A DNA stretch of 64,000 nucleotides from NCBI GenBank assembly GCA_028386065.3, contig JAKUCV010006746.1:52532-116531 (forward strand). The letters run 5' to 3'. A program made the translations under genes and the position numbers. Source of the stretch: Turnera subulata (lineage: Eukaryota > Streptophyta > Magnoliopsida > Malpighiales > Passifloraceae). Below, one piece after another: positions 50,701 through 61,894 of the stretch. Each line of letters begins with the position of its first letter. The stretch's first letter is position 1. The notes beneath the pieces are model-generated. The model was not told the DNA's origin. It ran no database searches and worked only from the letters and a program-made list of their open reading frames with translations.

Positions 50701-52624
50701 ACCACAATTGAATCATTAGCTACAGGTCTTGATGTGTCGAATGAGATTCTCGATTCTCTAACAGCACAAGCGGAACTAGTTCTCCATCTCATGAACTCTG
50801 TGCAGAATAGATTGTCTTCATCTGTTTGTGTACATATCATGAAAACTTCAGGCTATGGCCTCAAAATGCTGAGTGACTTAAGGTTTTCCATCTCTGGGGT
50901 TAAAAGAGCAACAGAGATTTCACTTATGGTGCTTCTCTTAGGAATGGAGTTCAGTCAGACATCAGATCAGGAATCTGAAGACTTCGCTGAGATTTCAAAT
51001 ATTTGTCTGGGCCTGTTACCAATTCTATGCAACTTTGTAACCACTGTGGAGCATTCTTCCCTCTCTTTGACTACAACTGACTTGATACTGAGAAGATTTC
51101 TGACTCCTGATACTTGGTTCCCTATCATACAGAAACATCTACAGTTGCAGCATGTTATTCTGAAGCTTCAAGATAAAGATTCACTTTCCCTCGTTTCAGT
51201 AACCTTTAAGTTCCTTTTGACGCTGGCACATGTTAGAGGAGGTGCCCAAATGCTCCTTAACGCTGGATTCTTCTATTATCTCAGAGTGTTGTTTTCGGAC
51301 TTAACAGAGGATGGACCTTCCAGCGTAATTATTGATGATAATGCATCCCTGAGGTCAGCTGACAGAACTGAAAAGCCTCAAAACATTTGGGGCCTTGGCT
51401 TGGCTGTGATTGCAGCTATGCTTCATTCTTTGGGAGACAGTTCTTCTTGTGCTGCTATAATGGAAAATGTGATACCTTACATATTCTCAGAGAAAGCTTC
51501 TTTGATTTTATATTATCTTAGTGCCCCCGACTTTCCTTCTGATAAACAAGACAAGAAAAGACCACGGGCCCAAAGAACCCAGACTTCCCTGACAGGGCTT
51601 AAAGATACAGAGCACACTCTCATGTTGATCTGCATGCTAGCAAAGCACTGGAGTTCATGGGTCAAGGCAATGAAAAATGTGGATGTACAACTGGGAGAGA
51701 GAAGTGTTCATCTGTTAGCCTTTATTAGCCGGGGACTACATCGCATTGGAGAATCTCCCAGCAAAGCCCCTCTCTTATGCCCCCCTAACCTGAAAGAGGA
51801 GTTTGAGTGGTGTCAGAAACCATCAATTTTGAACAGCAGGAATGGATGGTTTGCTCTCTCACCTCATTGTTGTCTGTCACCGCTCAAGTTTTCTACTGTT
51901 TCAGCCACCAGTACTGCTGTTGTTATCAGGAGTCCATCAAATGGAACTGCGAATACTGTCTCTCCAACATTTTTCTCGGACTTAGTTGCTCTGCAAATAT
52001 ATAAGATTGCATTTCTACTCTTAAAGTTTCTCTGTTTAGAAGCAAAGGGTGCTGCGAAAAGGTCGGAAGACGTGGGATATGTTGATCCTGCTTACTTCCC
52101 CGAGCTTCCGATGCCAGAGATATTGCATGGTCTACAGGTAAAATTGTGAGCTTGTATGTTTGTACTTGTAAAACTTTATAACATTAAACATTGTTGATGA
52201 GATCTTTGTTTTCTAAAATGTAGGATCAAGCTGTTGCTATAGTTTTGGAGCTTTGCGAGGCAAACAACCTGAAGCAAGTTGAGCCTGAGATCCAGTCAGT
52301 CTGTGTCTTACTGCTTCAAATAATGGAAATGGCCTTGTATTTGGAGCTTTGTGTTTTACGAACTTGCGGGATACGGCCTGTATCAGGGCGCGTGGAGGAT
52401 TTTGGCAAGGAAGTGAAGTTGCTTTTTAGAGGTAAATGATCACAGCGTGATCTTGATTTCAATTACAAACAATTTTGAAGACTCCATACCAACAGTTTTT
52501 TTTTTGGGGGTTGACTTTTGCAGCAATGGAGGGACATGCTTTCTTGAAAGCGTGGGCGAAATCTTTGAAACAGATAACATCCCTTATCTATCCAGGACTG
52601 TTGCAAAGCGAAGGTTTCTCGTGA
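38753..52624 (+). CDS. NUP188: Nucleoporin NUP188
   Basis: There are 32 coding exons: 38753-38863, 38958-39131, 39239-39334, 39437-39506, 39661-39794, 40058-40198, 40282-40439, 41016-41184, 41273-41371, 41549-41626, 41722-41781, 41885-42042, 42223-42424, 43089-43208, 43423-43508, 43615-43719, 44101-44196, 44407-44495, 45165-45313, 45847-45990, 46075-46182, 46509-46619, 47244-47351, 47460-47570, 48059-48222, 48786-49257, 49481-49588, 49784-49842, 49996-50380, 50614-52137, 52224-52431 and 52524-52624. All have GT-AG borders and every phase agrees, giving 5898 nt (1965 aa). The start MSNPKSVVDSSLWWDPF and motifs such as LFTLWAEETLIEDNLVLDILFL match plant NUP188 (At4g38760 type, remembered). NUP188 is a large alpha-helical scaffold protein of the inner ring of the nuclear pore. 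Exon 30 alone encodes 508 residues. At exon 21 a second acceptor three bases upstream would add one Gln. Confidence 0.95.
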
Positions 52625-54270
52625 AGTGCTTATTGGTAGAGTTGAGTTAATGAGGGAACATGAAAAATCGTGTAGTATTCTCGAGGGCTTACATTACTAC
52701 TTGGCCGACTCTGTTAACCAAAAGTGTACATGACTGACTTTTTTTTGTGTGTACCGACAAAATGTAAATTTCTGTTAAGTGTTATTCAAAATCGATGTAT
52801 TGGCTGTGATTTTTCAAGCATAAAAATTAAAAGCGTTGTGAATTATTTGTTTTTTGAAATACAAGAATCTGATGCATTATGTCCTAACCATTATGGTTGT
52901 TGGCTTGTTGGAGATGGCTTATTGAGTAGTCAAAAAGACATGCCTAAACTGCGGGAAGGTGCTACCACAGTACCACTACATATATATATCTTCAAACTAG
53001 CGTATAACTGTTTTTTTTTTTTTTTTTTGAAGTAAACCATAACTATGCAATTATTAACAACACCTTGACTGTGAAGCCAAAGCGAAATGAATCTCTCTCT
53101 GAGATCTTAAATATATTGCTGTTTTGTGCTTGGTTGGGCCCAGTTGTTTTGCATGCATCGAAAGCTACTAGCGAGTAATGGCTTAGCAGCATGTGTTTGG
53201 TGGGTGCTGTGGCTACGTGACATGATTGCTACAAAGCCATTATGGTAGTAAACCGAATGAGCCTGCTTTTTTGTGATTTGTTTGAAATATCTTTCTTTAT
53301 GTAGCATCCTGGCGTGGCCTCCTGATAATAATTAATACTACAATTCAGCCAGGCTTGACTTGAGAAGTGCTCCACTAAAGTGCTGTGTGCCTGAGGCCGC
53401 CGTGCGGATGAAATAAAGAATTCATCTGCCTTTTTCAGCGGACTCCGAATCAGTACTGTTGTTAATTGGGCGCCGAGCATCGTACACTAGTAGTATCTAT
53501 GTATTGGTGTACTTGCTATTATTAAATCATCAAAATATCATATTCTTATTTCATCAAAAAATAATATATTACCGTTCTTTCATTGTTTATTAGAAGAATT
53601 AGACACTGGGCCGCATGATATCCGGGGGGAAAGTAGTCCAGAACAAATTTTTTAAAAAATCTAGATTTTTGATTGTGCTTTTTTTTGGAACATAAATCTG
53701 AGAGTGCCTTTGGGAAATATAGTAACCATTCAAAGCATTTCCTTGTAGAGAGAAATAAGTTAGATCCGCCAAATAAATAAAAATAATTCAGGAAAAAAAG
53801 AAGAAGAAAGATATTCGTATTGCTTTATTTTTACGATATTCTACTTTTTCTGATTTGGTTGCCTTATTTATCTCTAACGCCGTGGGGCGGAAAAATCTCC
53901 CGCCGCGTTGACTTGGTCACTCACCCTTAAATCATTGACGTCACTTTAGACCCATCTCCACCGTCTGATAATCAGGGGAGCCAAAAGCATTTATTGCTTG
54001 ATTATCACCAACCCCACCCCACCCCACATTACCATCGCATTAAAATCACCCCGAGAAAAAAAAAAAAGGAAAAAACGACACCGTCTTTTCCCTCTTTCAC
54101 AAGTCACATCCCACTAAAATCCAAACCCATCAGTAGTGACAAAAGCATATACCCCCCTCGGATCCCAAAGATAATTAACCCAGGTCAGATTCCAACCCAA
54201 CCACGGTTAATCCATCCACCGTTGCGATCTCTACACCTGTCCCTCCCCTGCCTAAATTCACCGCCTCCAC
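52625..54270. other. Intergenic stretch between NUP188 and the cyclophilin gene
   Basis: The first ~250 bases are likely NUP188 3' UTR. A T-rich run lies at 53010-53030 and AT-rich unique DNA at 53500-53870, after which the sequence becomes C-rich and promoter-like toward the cyclophilin gene. No gene was recognised. Confidence 0.5.
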
Positions 54271-54274
54271 TCCC

Positions 54275-54280
54275 TATATA
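54275..54280 (+). promoter_or_regulatory. TATA box of the cyclophilin gene
   Basis: TATATA within CTCCCTATATAACC lies about 105 bases before the start codon. It leaves room for a ~75-base C/T-rich leader (CTCTCTACCTCTCTCG). Confidence 0.7.
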
Positions 54281-54382
54281 ACCAAATCACCCCCAAAACC
54301 CTAACTGCCACAGTCACTTTTCACTCTCTACCTCTCTCGTAAAAAAACAGAAAATCCCTAGAAATCCCCAAATTTCTGATCA

Positions 54383-54901
54383 ATGGCAAACCCCAGAGTC
54401 TTCTTCGACATGACCGTCGGCGGCCAGCCAGCCGGAAGGATCGTGATGGAGCTGTACGCCGATGTGGTCCCCAGGACCGCCGAGAACTTCCGCGCTCTCT
54501 GCACCGGCGAGAAGGGCGTCGGCAAGAGCCGTAAGCCCCTGCACTACAAGGGCTCCTCCTTCCACCGCGTGATCCCCAACTTCATGTGCCAGGGAGGCGA
54601 CTTCACCGCCGGAAACGGTACCGGAGGCGAGTCAATTTACGGCGAGAAGTTCGCCGACGAGAACTTCGTGAAGAAGCACACCGGCCCAGGTGTGCTGTCC
54701 ATGGCCAATGCCGGCCCCGGGACCAACGGATCCCAGTTTTTCATCTGCACGACAAAGACGGAGTGGCTGGACGGAAAGCACGTGGTGTTTGGCCAGGTGG
54801 TCGAGGGCATGGACGTGGTGAAGGCTATTGAGAGCGTGGGATCCGGATCTGGGCGGACCTCCAAGCCGGTCGTGATCGCCGATTGCGGTCAACTCTCTTG
54901 A
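54383..54901 (+). CDS. CYP: Cytosolic cyclophilin, peptidyl-prolyl cis-trans isomerase
   Basis: A single exon encodes 172 aa, the usual length of the plant CYP18/19 (ROC1) group. The active-site residues expected from human cyclophilin A are all present, shifted by seven because of the plant-specific insertion at 48-54 (KSRKPLH): R62, F67, M68, Q70, F120, W128 and H133. The two cysteines linked to redox control in plant cyclophilins are at 40 and 168. There is no signal peptide or organelle targeting sequence, so the enzyme should be cytosolic/nuclear, where it catalyses prolyl bond isomerisation and helps folding. Codon third positions are strongly G/C, unlike the neighbouring genes. Lack of introns is normal for this group. 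Position next to NUP188 supports orthology with the At4g38740/At2g21130 pair. Confidence 0.96.
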   Translation: MANPRVFFDMTVGGQPAGRIVMELYADVVPRTAENFRALCTGEKGVGKSRKPLHYKGSSFHRVIPNFMCQGGDFTAGNGTGGESIYGEKFADENFVKKHTGPGVLSMANAGPGTNGSQFFICTTKTEWLDGKHVVFGQVVEGMDVVKAIESVGSGSGRTSKPVVIADCGQLS

Positions 54902-55820
54902 ATGTTTTTAACAAGATAGTGTGATCCGCGCGGTCTATTTTCTCGGGTGGTGTCTTTTTTTTTTTCTTTTTCTTAATGGTTCTGTTTTAGTTTCATGTTG
55001 GGTGTTTGTGTGCGTGGGTGGGTCGGGTCGGGTCTTGACGATCTGTGGTGGTTTTAGTTTAGCGTTGGGTCATTGGACGGCGGGTCTGGTCGGTTGGCCT
55101 GTGGTCGGTTCAGTTTAAATAATGTCTTTGTCGTTGTTGAATTGAGCTGCTGCTGCTGCCAAGAATAAGATATTTATTAGTCTAGTTGCTATTTGCCTGT
55201 TTTCAGATTTCGTACTTCTTGGGTTTTCCGTCTCCGTTTTATTATTGATTATGAGTCGTAGATTCGGGATCAATATGGTATTTGACGATCTTTTGAGAAC
55301 TAATTTACCGTCTCCGGCTTACCGTGATTTGGTATGGAGACGGATTTTATCTGATTCTGCCGTTGATATTTTTAACGGATAAAGCATGTGGATGTGGCGC
55401 CTCACCGTCGACCTTTGTTTTTGTTTTGATTTTTTTTTCTTCTGATACGATTATCACGTGCGGAGCCTGGGGGCCCTCCGCTTGTCTGATTCGCAAAGTC
55501 GAACAGCGGTTGTGGTGCCATGTCTATTTTTAGTTTCTGGCCGTGTCGGTGTCGGTAAATTAATGAATGCTGCCCAATGCTCAAGGCTGGTTGGTTCATG
55601 CCCAAAAGGATAAAGAACATCGAAAGCGCGGTCGTTTCTGGGCTTTGGGCCATGAAAGAAATAGTTGTAATATGTCATTTGGGGAGGTGTTGTTTGGGTG
55701 ATTTTTTTCTGGCATAACTAGTAATGTGTTTGTAAACTGAAATACACACCTCCATGGCTTTGAAAGCTCGGTCATTTCTGGGCTTTGGGCCATGAATTAC
55801 CTTAATAAGATAGAGGCTCG
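54902..55820. other. Cyclophilin 3' region with a short direct repeat
   Basis: The first several hundred bases are probably 3' UTR and terminator (T- and GT-rich). A ~35-bp word (GAAAGC(G/T)CGGTC(G/A)TTTCTGGGC then TTTGGGCCATGAA) occurs at 55622-55656 and 55761-55796. No further gene was seen. Confidence 0.5.
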
Positions 55821-56089
55821 TGCTGATTATTAAACTAAAAGAATAAAAAGAGAGAAATTAAAGATAAATATGGAAAAATTATATCAACTTTCTCAAAATG
55901 AATGCTTTCATTCTAACATACAATCAATGTAATGAGAGTCTTTTATGGTCAAAATTCATCACGATACAGTGTGTGAAAACTTAATAAAAATTGCTGCTGT
56001 AGTTGCATCTTTTGACTAAAATATTATTTTAATATAGTTACATTTGTTGACTTTAATGACATTCACTGATCAATTATTTACAACACTCC

Positions 56090-58985
56090 CCCTTGAATGT
56101 CATTGTATTTTAGATAGAATAAGCTTTGGGAAAAAACTGCCTCGTTAAAAACCTTACCAAGAAAAACCTAGTGGGATAAAAACTTGGTGAAGGAAAAAAG
56201 AGTACAGTGCGTATTATACTCCCCCTCATTTTGGCCTCCCTCGATGTCTCGAAGTCGTCGCATGCCAATCTTCTTTAACAAATTCTCAAAAGTTGAAGTA
56301 GGCAGTGATTTCATAAATAGGTCTGCCAAATTATCACTTGAGCGAATCTGTTGAACACAAATATCACCATTCTTCTAAAGGTCATGAGTGAAAAAGAACT
56401 TTGGTGATATGTGCTTCGTCCGGTCGCCTTTGATGTATCCTTCCTTCAATTGGGCAATGCAGGCAGCATTATTGTGACGGAATCCCACATCGGAAAGGAA
56501 TGGGAAGGTCTTGGGCAATATATACAGGGGTGCTGCACACCCCACTAGGTTGACCTTTTGGGGAGAGGGTAATGACCCCGTGACAAGTGGTAGCGGAGCC
56601 GACCCGACCCAACTCCGATGTCACGCCAAGCGCTCCGTGGGGACGGAGTAGGCAGGGTGCCCTGTCGACGACGGGGGCGTCGTCGGATTCGGTGGGGGAG
56701 AATGTGACGGAATCCCACATCGGAAAGGAAGGGGAAGGTCTTGGGCAATATATACAGGGGTGCTGCACACCCCACTAGGTTGACCTTTTGGGGAGAGGGT
56801 AATGACCCCGTGACAATTATCTTCATAAATGATTGTTGGAACTTCTTTCCCACTATTCAATCCACAAGAATCTAGAATATGTTGTGTCATTGATCTTAGC
56901 CAAACACACTCCCGACTGGCTTCATGTATGGCCATAATTTCTGCATTATTTGAAGAGGTGGCAACAATACTTTGCTTTGTGGATCGCCACGATATAGCGG
57001 TTCCTCCACAGGTAAACAAGTAGCCTGTTTGTGACCGAGTTTTATATGGGTCAGACAAATAACCTGCATCTGCATAACCAATTAGATCGGGTTTGGACCC
57101 AGACGAATAAAATAATCCCATATCCATTGTACCCCGAAGATATCGAAAAATATATTTTATCCCATTCCAATGTCTGCGAGTTGGGGTAGAACTATATCTT
57201 GCTAGTAAACTGATAGCAAAAGATATATCAGGTCTTGTATTAGTAGCAAGATACATTAAAGCTCCAATTGCGCTGAGATATGGTACTTCCGGACCAAGAA
57301 TCTCTTCATTATCTTCTCGAGGTCTGAAAATATCTTTCTTTTGATCAAGCGACCTCACAAACATCGGGGTACTTATTGGATGCGCTTTGTTCATATAAAA
57401 TCTTTTCAATACCTTCTCGGTATAATGTGTCTGATGGACACAGATCCCATTTTTTAAATGTGCAATTTGAAGACTTAGACAGAGTTTTGTCTTTCCAAGG
57501 TCTTTCATCTCAAATTTTTTTCTTTAAACAATGCACGGTTTTGGAGACTTCTGCAGGAGTTCTAATAATATTTGAATCATCAACATAAACTACAATGATG
57601 ACATATTCACTTATTGATCTTTTAATAAAAACACATGGACATATGGAATCATTTTTGAAGTCTTCTTTTACTAAGTATTCACTGAGTCGATTATATCTCA
57701 TACGCCCAGATTGCTTCAAGCCATATAATGATCTTTTTAATTTGAATGAGTATATATCTCGGGAATTAGCTGCTTCAGACAACTTGAGTCCTTCAGGGAC
57801 TCTCACGTATATATCATGGCTTATAGATCCATAGAGATAGGCTGTAACAACATCCATTAGACGCATTTCTAATTTTTCATGTATTGCCAGACTAATTAGC
57901 AACCGAAAAGTTATTACATCCACCACAGGGGAGTATGTCTCCTCATAATCAATACTAGGCCGTTGGGTAAAACCTTGTGCGATAAGTCGTGCTTTATATC
58001 TCACTATTTAATTTTTCTCATTTCTTTTCTATACAAATACCCATTTGTAACCGACCGGTTTTGTACCATCAGGTGTTGGGACTACAGGCTCAAAAACTTC
58101 TCGCTTCATGAGCGAGTCCAACTCAGCCTTAATTGCATCTCTCCATTTTGGCCAAGCATTTCTATGCCGGCATTCATCAATTGATTTAGGCTCATGATCC
58201 TCATTTCCTTCCATAATATTTAGCGTTACATTATATACAAAAATTCCGTCGACGATTATTTCACGTTGGTTCCATCTTCTTCCTAACATAATATAGTTGA
58301 TTGAGATCTCATCACTTTGACTTATTTCAGATACCTGAGTTACTTCTGGAACATTACAATTTATGTCAGGATCTTCTTCTAGAGGATTATCAATTTGAAC
58401 CTCTGTAGGAGGTTTTATTACCTCGTTGGGGCCATCTTGCATCTTTGCTCCTTTTCTTTGTCGAGAATTTTTATCTTTGGAACCGAGTGGTCTGCCACGC
58501 TTCTGGCGTGCTTTAGATTCATTTGGATTCTTTGGTTGTCCTTTGGGGACATCAATTCTAACAGGAGCATTTGCAGCTGGAATATGAGATTTGGTTACTC
58601 TATTGATATCAGTAAATGCGTCTGGCAGTTGATATGCTATATTTTGCAAATGAATCAATTTTTGAACTTCAAGTTCACACTGATTTGTTCGAGGATCAAG
58701 GCTTGACAATGATATAGCATCTCATTTATTCTCCTTATCCAGCTGTTTATTCTCTCCCCCTAATGTTGGATAAACATTTTCATCAAAATGACAATTAGCA
58801 AACCTTGCTGTAAACAAATCTCCAGTTGTTGGTTCTAAATATTTTATAATTGATGGAGAATCATATCCAACATATATTCCCAATCTTCTTTGAGGACCCA
58901 TTTTAGTTCTCTGTGGTGGAGCAATTAGCACATATACTGCACAACCAAAGGTCCGAAGATGGGAGATATTAAGTTCGTGACCATG
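56090..58985 (-). pseudogene. Copia polyprotein: integrase end, reverse transcriptase, RNase H
   Basis: Read minus, the integrase C-terminal motif (LRTFGCAVYV...RRLGIYVGY) is at about 58985-58730. A hydrophilic linker with RGRPLGSKDKN follows (58709-58200). Reverse transcriptase spans about 58180-57510 (KAELDSLMKREVFEPV, ARLIAQGFTQRPSIDYEETYSPV, and VVYVDDSNII with the catalytic YVDD). RNase H is at about 57500-56821 (FMYLATNTRPDIS-type region, GYADAGY, ATSSNNAEIMA, IYEDN). Small frameshifts occur near 58010 and 57510, and a 343-bp TRIM interrupts RNase H after IYEDN. The frame resumes to the left of the TRIM as AACIAQL. It is inactive. Confidence 0.88.
56473..56815 (+). mobile_element. TRIM element (miniature terminal-repeat retrotransposon), TSD ATTAT
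   Basis: Two 113-bp terminal repeats (56473-56585 and 56703-56815) begin TGTGACGGAATCCCACATCGG, end CCCCGTGACA and differ at one base. Between them are 117 bases with a methionine-tRNA-type primer site (TGGTAGCGGAGCC, 56588-56600) and a polypurine tract (GGTGGGGGAGAA, 56691-56702). The 5-bp duplication ATTAT flanks the whole (56468-56472 and 56816-56820). It has no coding capacity, so it needs enzymes from another element. It lies opposite to its Copia host. The related Copia at 4367-4383 shows the unoccupied target. Confidence 0.95.
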
Positions 58986-61019
58986 TGTAACGCCCCGATT
59001 TTTCACAATTTATTTTAAGGAATTTCTGGAAATTCTATTTCCAATTTTACCCTCAAAATATTTCTGAATTTTGGTCAAGTAGCTAATTCTTTTCATTGGA
59101 AAATATTCCGATACTTTGTTTTAATCCTAAAATTGAAGTCCAGTTTCGAACCGTGTCGAGTTCGGATGAGGAACATACCTTTTGGGAGGTTTTCGGCTAA
59201 ACTACGTCGTTTTGGAAGTTTAAGGAACAAAAAAAAAACCAAAGGGGTTGACTGGGCAGGCGGGTTGACCGCGCCTAAGCAGAACGACAGGCCGTTTAGC
59301 TTGGCCGGCCAAACCCTAGCCTTCTTTCTTCCTTTTCTTTTCTTCTCTTTTTTTCTTTCTTTTCTTTCTTCTCTTCTCCACACTCGACGGAGCCCGACCT
59401 CTTCCTCCTTCTATTTCTCTCGCTGCCACCATCGCGCACGCCGGCACCACCACTCATCTTCTTCTCCTCGCCGCACAGCCACTACACGATTCCCAAACCG
59501 GCATCGCCGTTTTGCCGCAACGAGGAGAGGAGGGGCTCGACGTGCCTGGGCTGAAAACACGAGGAAAGAGCTCGAGCTGCAGCTGTTGTTTACGCAGGTA
59601 GGCCGTCGTCCTTCTCTTCTTCTTTTCCCTCACTTAATTCCGGTGACGAGAAGAGGGGTGGTTTTAATCGGATTTTTGCTTTGTGGTGGTTCGGGTTGGC
59701 ATTGGTCGGCTGGGTGATTTGCAGACCGAGGTGGATTTTTGGTTCCAGGGAGTGCTGTTGCACGACTCGAGGCTGGTGGTTTGCTTACGGATCCGACGGT
59801 GTCTGCTCGGATCTTGTTTTTCCAGTAAGACCACAACTCTCAATCTTCCTCTTTAGCTTGCATTGTTGATGCTTCCTATGATGGAATTGTGATTGAGTAC
59901 TGTTTTTGCATCACCGTGGTTTGGGGAAATTTCTGGAGGTTGTTTTCGGGTTGTTGCAGAAATTCCGGCGAGGTTGTGACCGGAATCCGGTGGGAGGTTA
60001 CTGTTCCGACGAGCAAGGTTTAGTTCCGGCAAAACGGAATTCTTCTCCGGCATTAAGGGTATCTCTTCCGATGATGTTATGTATTAATTCCTTCACGCAC
60101 AGCATGTAATATTATTAGACAAAGTATTAACGATGTAACGGGAATAGTCAGGCTAGTGGAACCGTGTGCGGGGCTGAGAGGCACGTAGCCAGGATAGTCT
60201 TGATGTGTATAGTACCTCTAGGACGGTAACTCGGGCTCGGGTAAAATCCTTACACGAGAGTTAGACTAGATTGGGCCTTGGCCCAACAATAAAATATTTT
60301 GACCATTATAACATGTGGACTTCAAATAAGTGGGCTTGAGCCCAAGGACATGTGAGTATTTAATAGTGGATTTGTTGGTTGGGTTCTAGGCCAAAATTGA
60401 TGTGGACATCGGCCTCATTTGATGTTTGGACTTAGATGGGCTTTAAGCCTGCGACCTTTAGGCCCGTGACGTGGAGTATAGTTGTGGGTGAATGCAATTG
60501 AGGGTAACGGGATAGATAGGACTGGGTTTGATATCAGATGCATTCCACGAGCATGCATGTTCTATTTTGTTGTTGAACATCTTTGTGAGATATGGTGTCT
60601 ATGTTTATAGGCACCAGACATAACTCGGGAGCAGCAGGATCTAGTGCTGGACAGACAGAGCGCCATCATAACTGAGGTGACTCTATAAGACTTATATACC
60701 TGTATGCGAATATTTGTTGGTATGGTTAGGTAGTACTGCTTGCTGAGTATGCTTCATATTGTTGACTGTATTGTGTATCTGGTTGTTTATGTACTGAATT
60801 GCCATGATAATAAATATGTGTTGCTTTGCCATGTGATTCTCCTATGAGCTGTTATTGCCATACTTGTGTTATATACTGTCTTGCTATATCCAGTTTATTG
60901 TGAGCTTTGGGCTCTGTGTAGAGAACCTCTGTAATGGTACACAACTTAGATACTACTTGAGGTGACACTTATACAATTTCATAATTGGCAACGTAACGTA
61001 CCTGAATAATTAGTAAGTT

Positions 61020-61335
61020 CTACTGTGGGGCTGTTAACCGGTAGCACCGAGAGGGAAGAGAGGGTACCCCTCGGGTCCTGTTATTTTAGTGAATTGTATT
61101 CACAGAAATGGTGATGACGGAATTGATGGGTACGCCCTTGGTTAGTATATTAGTGAGAGTACCCCTCACAGAGCTGGTGCCTTGGGGATTTGTCGGGTGT
61201 ACCCCTTGGTTATTTGTTATTATCCATTTCTTTTGGTGAGAGCACCCCTTACAGAGCTGGCGACTGACGGGTGTGCCCCAAGATTTAGTATTATAATTTT
61301 TTTGAGGAGAGCACCCCTCCTAGAGCTGTCGGCCA
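61020..61335 (+). repeat. Degenerate ~70-85-bp tandem units in the Gypsy leader
   Basis: Units share GAGAG(T/C)ACCCCT(C/T)ACAGAGCTGG followed by GGGTGT(A/G)CCCC words. Starts are near 61045, 61152, 61237 and 61310. They do not code for protein. Confidence 0.6.
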
Positions 61336-61894
61336 CCTGTTTGTTAGTGGTTTTCTATGTCGGAACTTACCCATTCCTGTGTTGATATTTATACTGTATA
61401 TATATAAGATTACATTTGGCCCTGGGGAGCTGGCCAGTCGCTACCGCACCCGACGCACACAGTAGAGGGCCCTTAATAATAATAAGAATGTGATAACCAG
61501 ATAATTCACCTAACACTTATATGTGTGGTATTTGACACATGTTGATTGTGTGTGTATACTTGTACTCGTGGACTTACTCACCCTACGAGCCTGTCTTCGT
61601 GTGCCTGTATGTTTGTCTTATAGTGTACATTGAGTAGACGACTCATATAAATCGCCACCATGGTTTTACAGATCATTAGTAGCTTGTTGACGGTTGCTCT
61701 TACCTCGGGTATCACACTCTTTCATTTCAGCAGGTAGCTGCGTTTCCTTACTGGTGGATCCATAGAGTTGACACTTATATGTTCTACACTTGTCATTGAC
61801 ATTATTGTTATTATTTTTCCGCTGCGTATTATTGTCGAGATACTGTTTTGGTTCCTTGGATTTTGATCAGTTGTTGTTCCGGTTGGACCCGGCG

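Larger units (their letters stand above)
55821..58985 (-). mobile_element. Copia retrotransposon, 3' part, nested by a TRIM and cut by a Gypsy insertion
   Basis: The 3' LTR ends at 56085 (ACAACA) next to a polypurine tract (CTCCCCCTTG on plus, 56086-56095). It starts near 55821, but that border is uncertain. The pol runs on the minus strand toward 58985, where a Gypsy LTR begins in the middle of the integrase C-terminal region (reading HGHELNISHLRTFGC). It is related to the element at 3926-10155 but coding is far better kept. The 5' part must lie beyond the right window edge, on the far side of the Gypsy element. Confidence 0.85.

Noticed and set aside
56586..56702. Possible 5S rRNA similarity in the TRIM (Cassandra-type element)
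   Set aside because: Only short words such as AACTCCGA resemble 5S RNA, they lie outside the terminal repeats, and the control-box order is not present.
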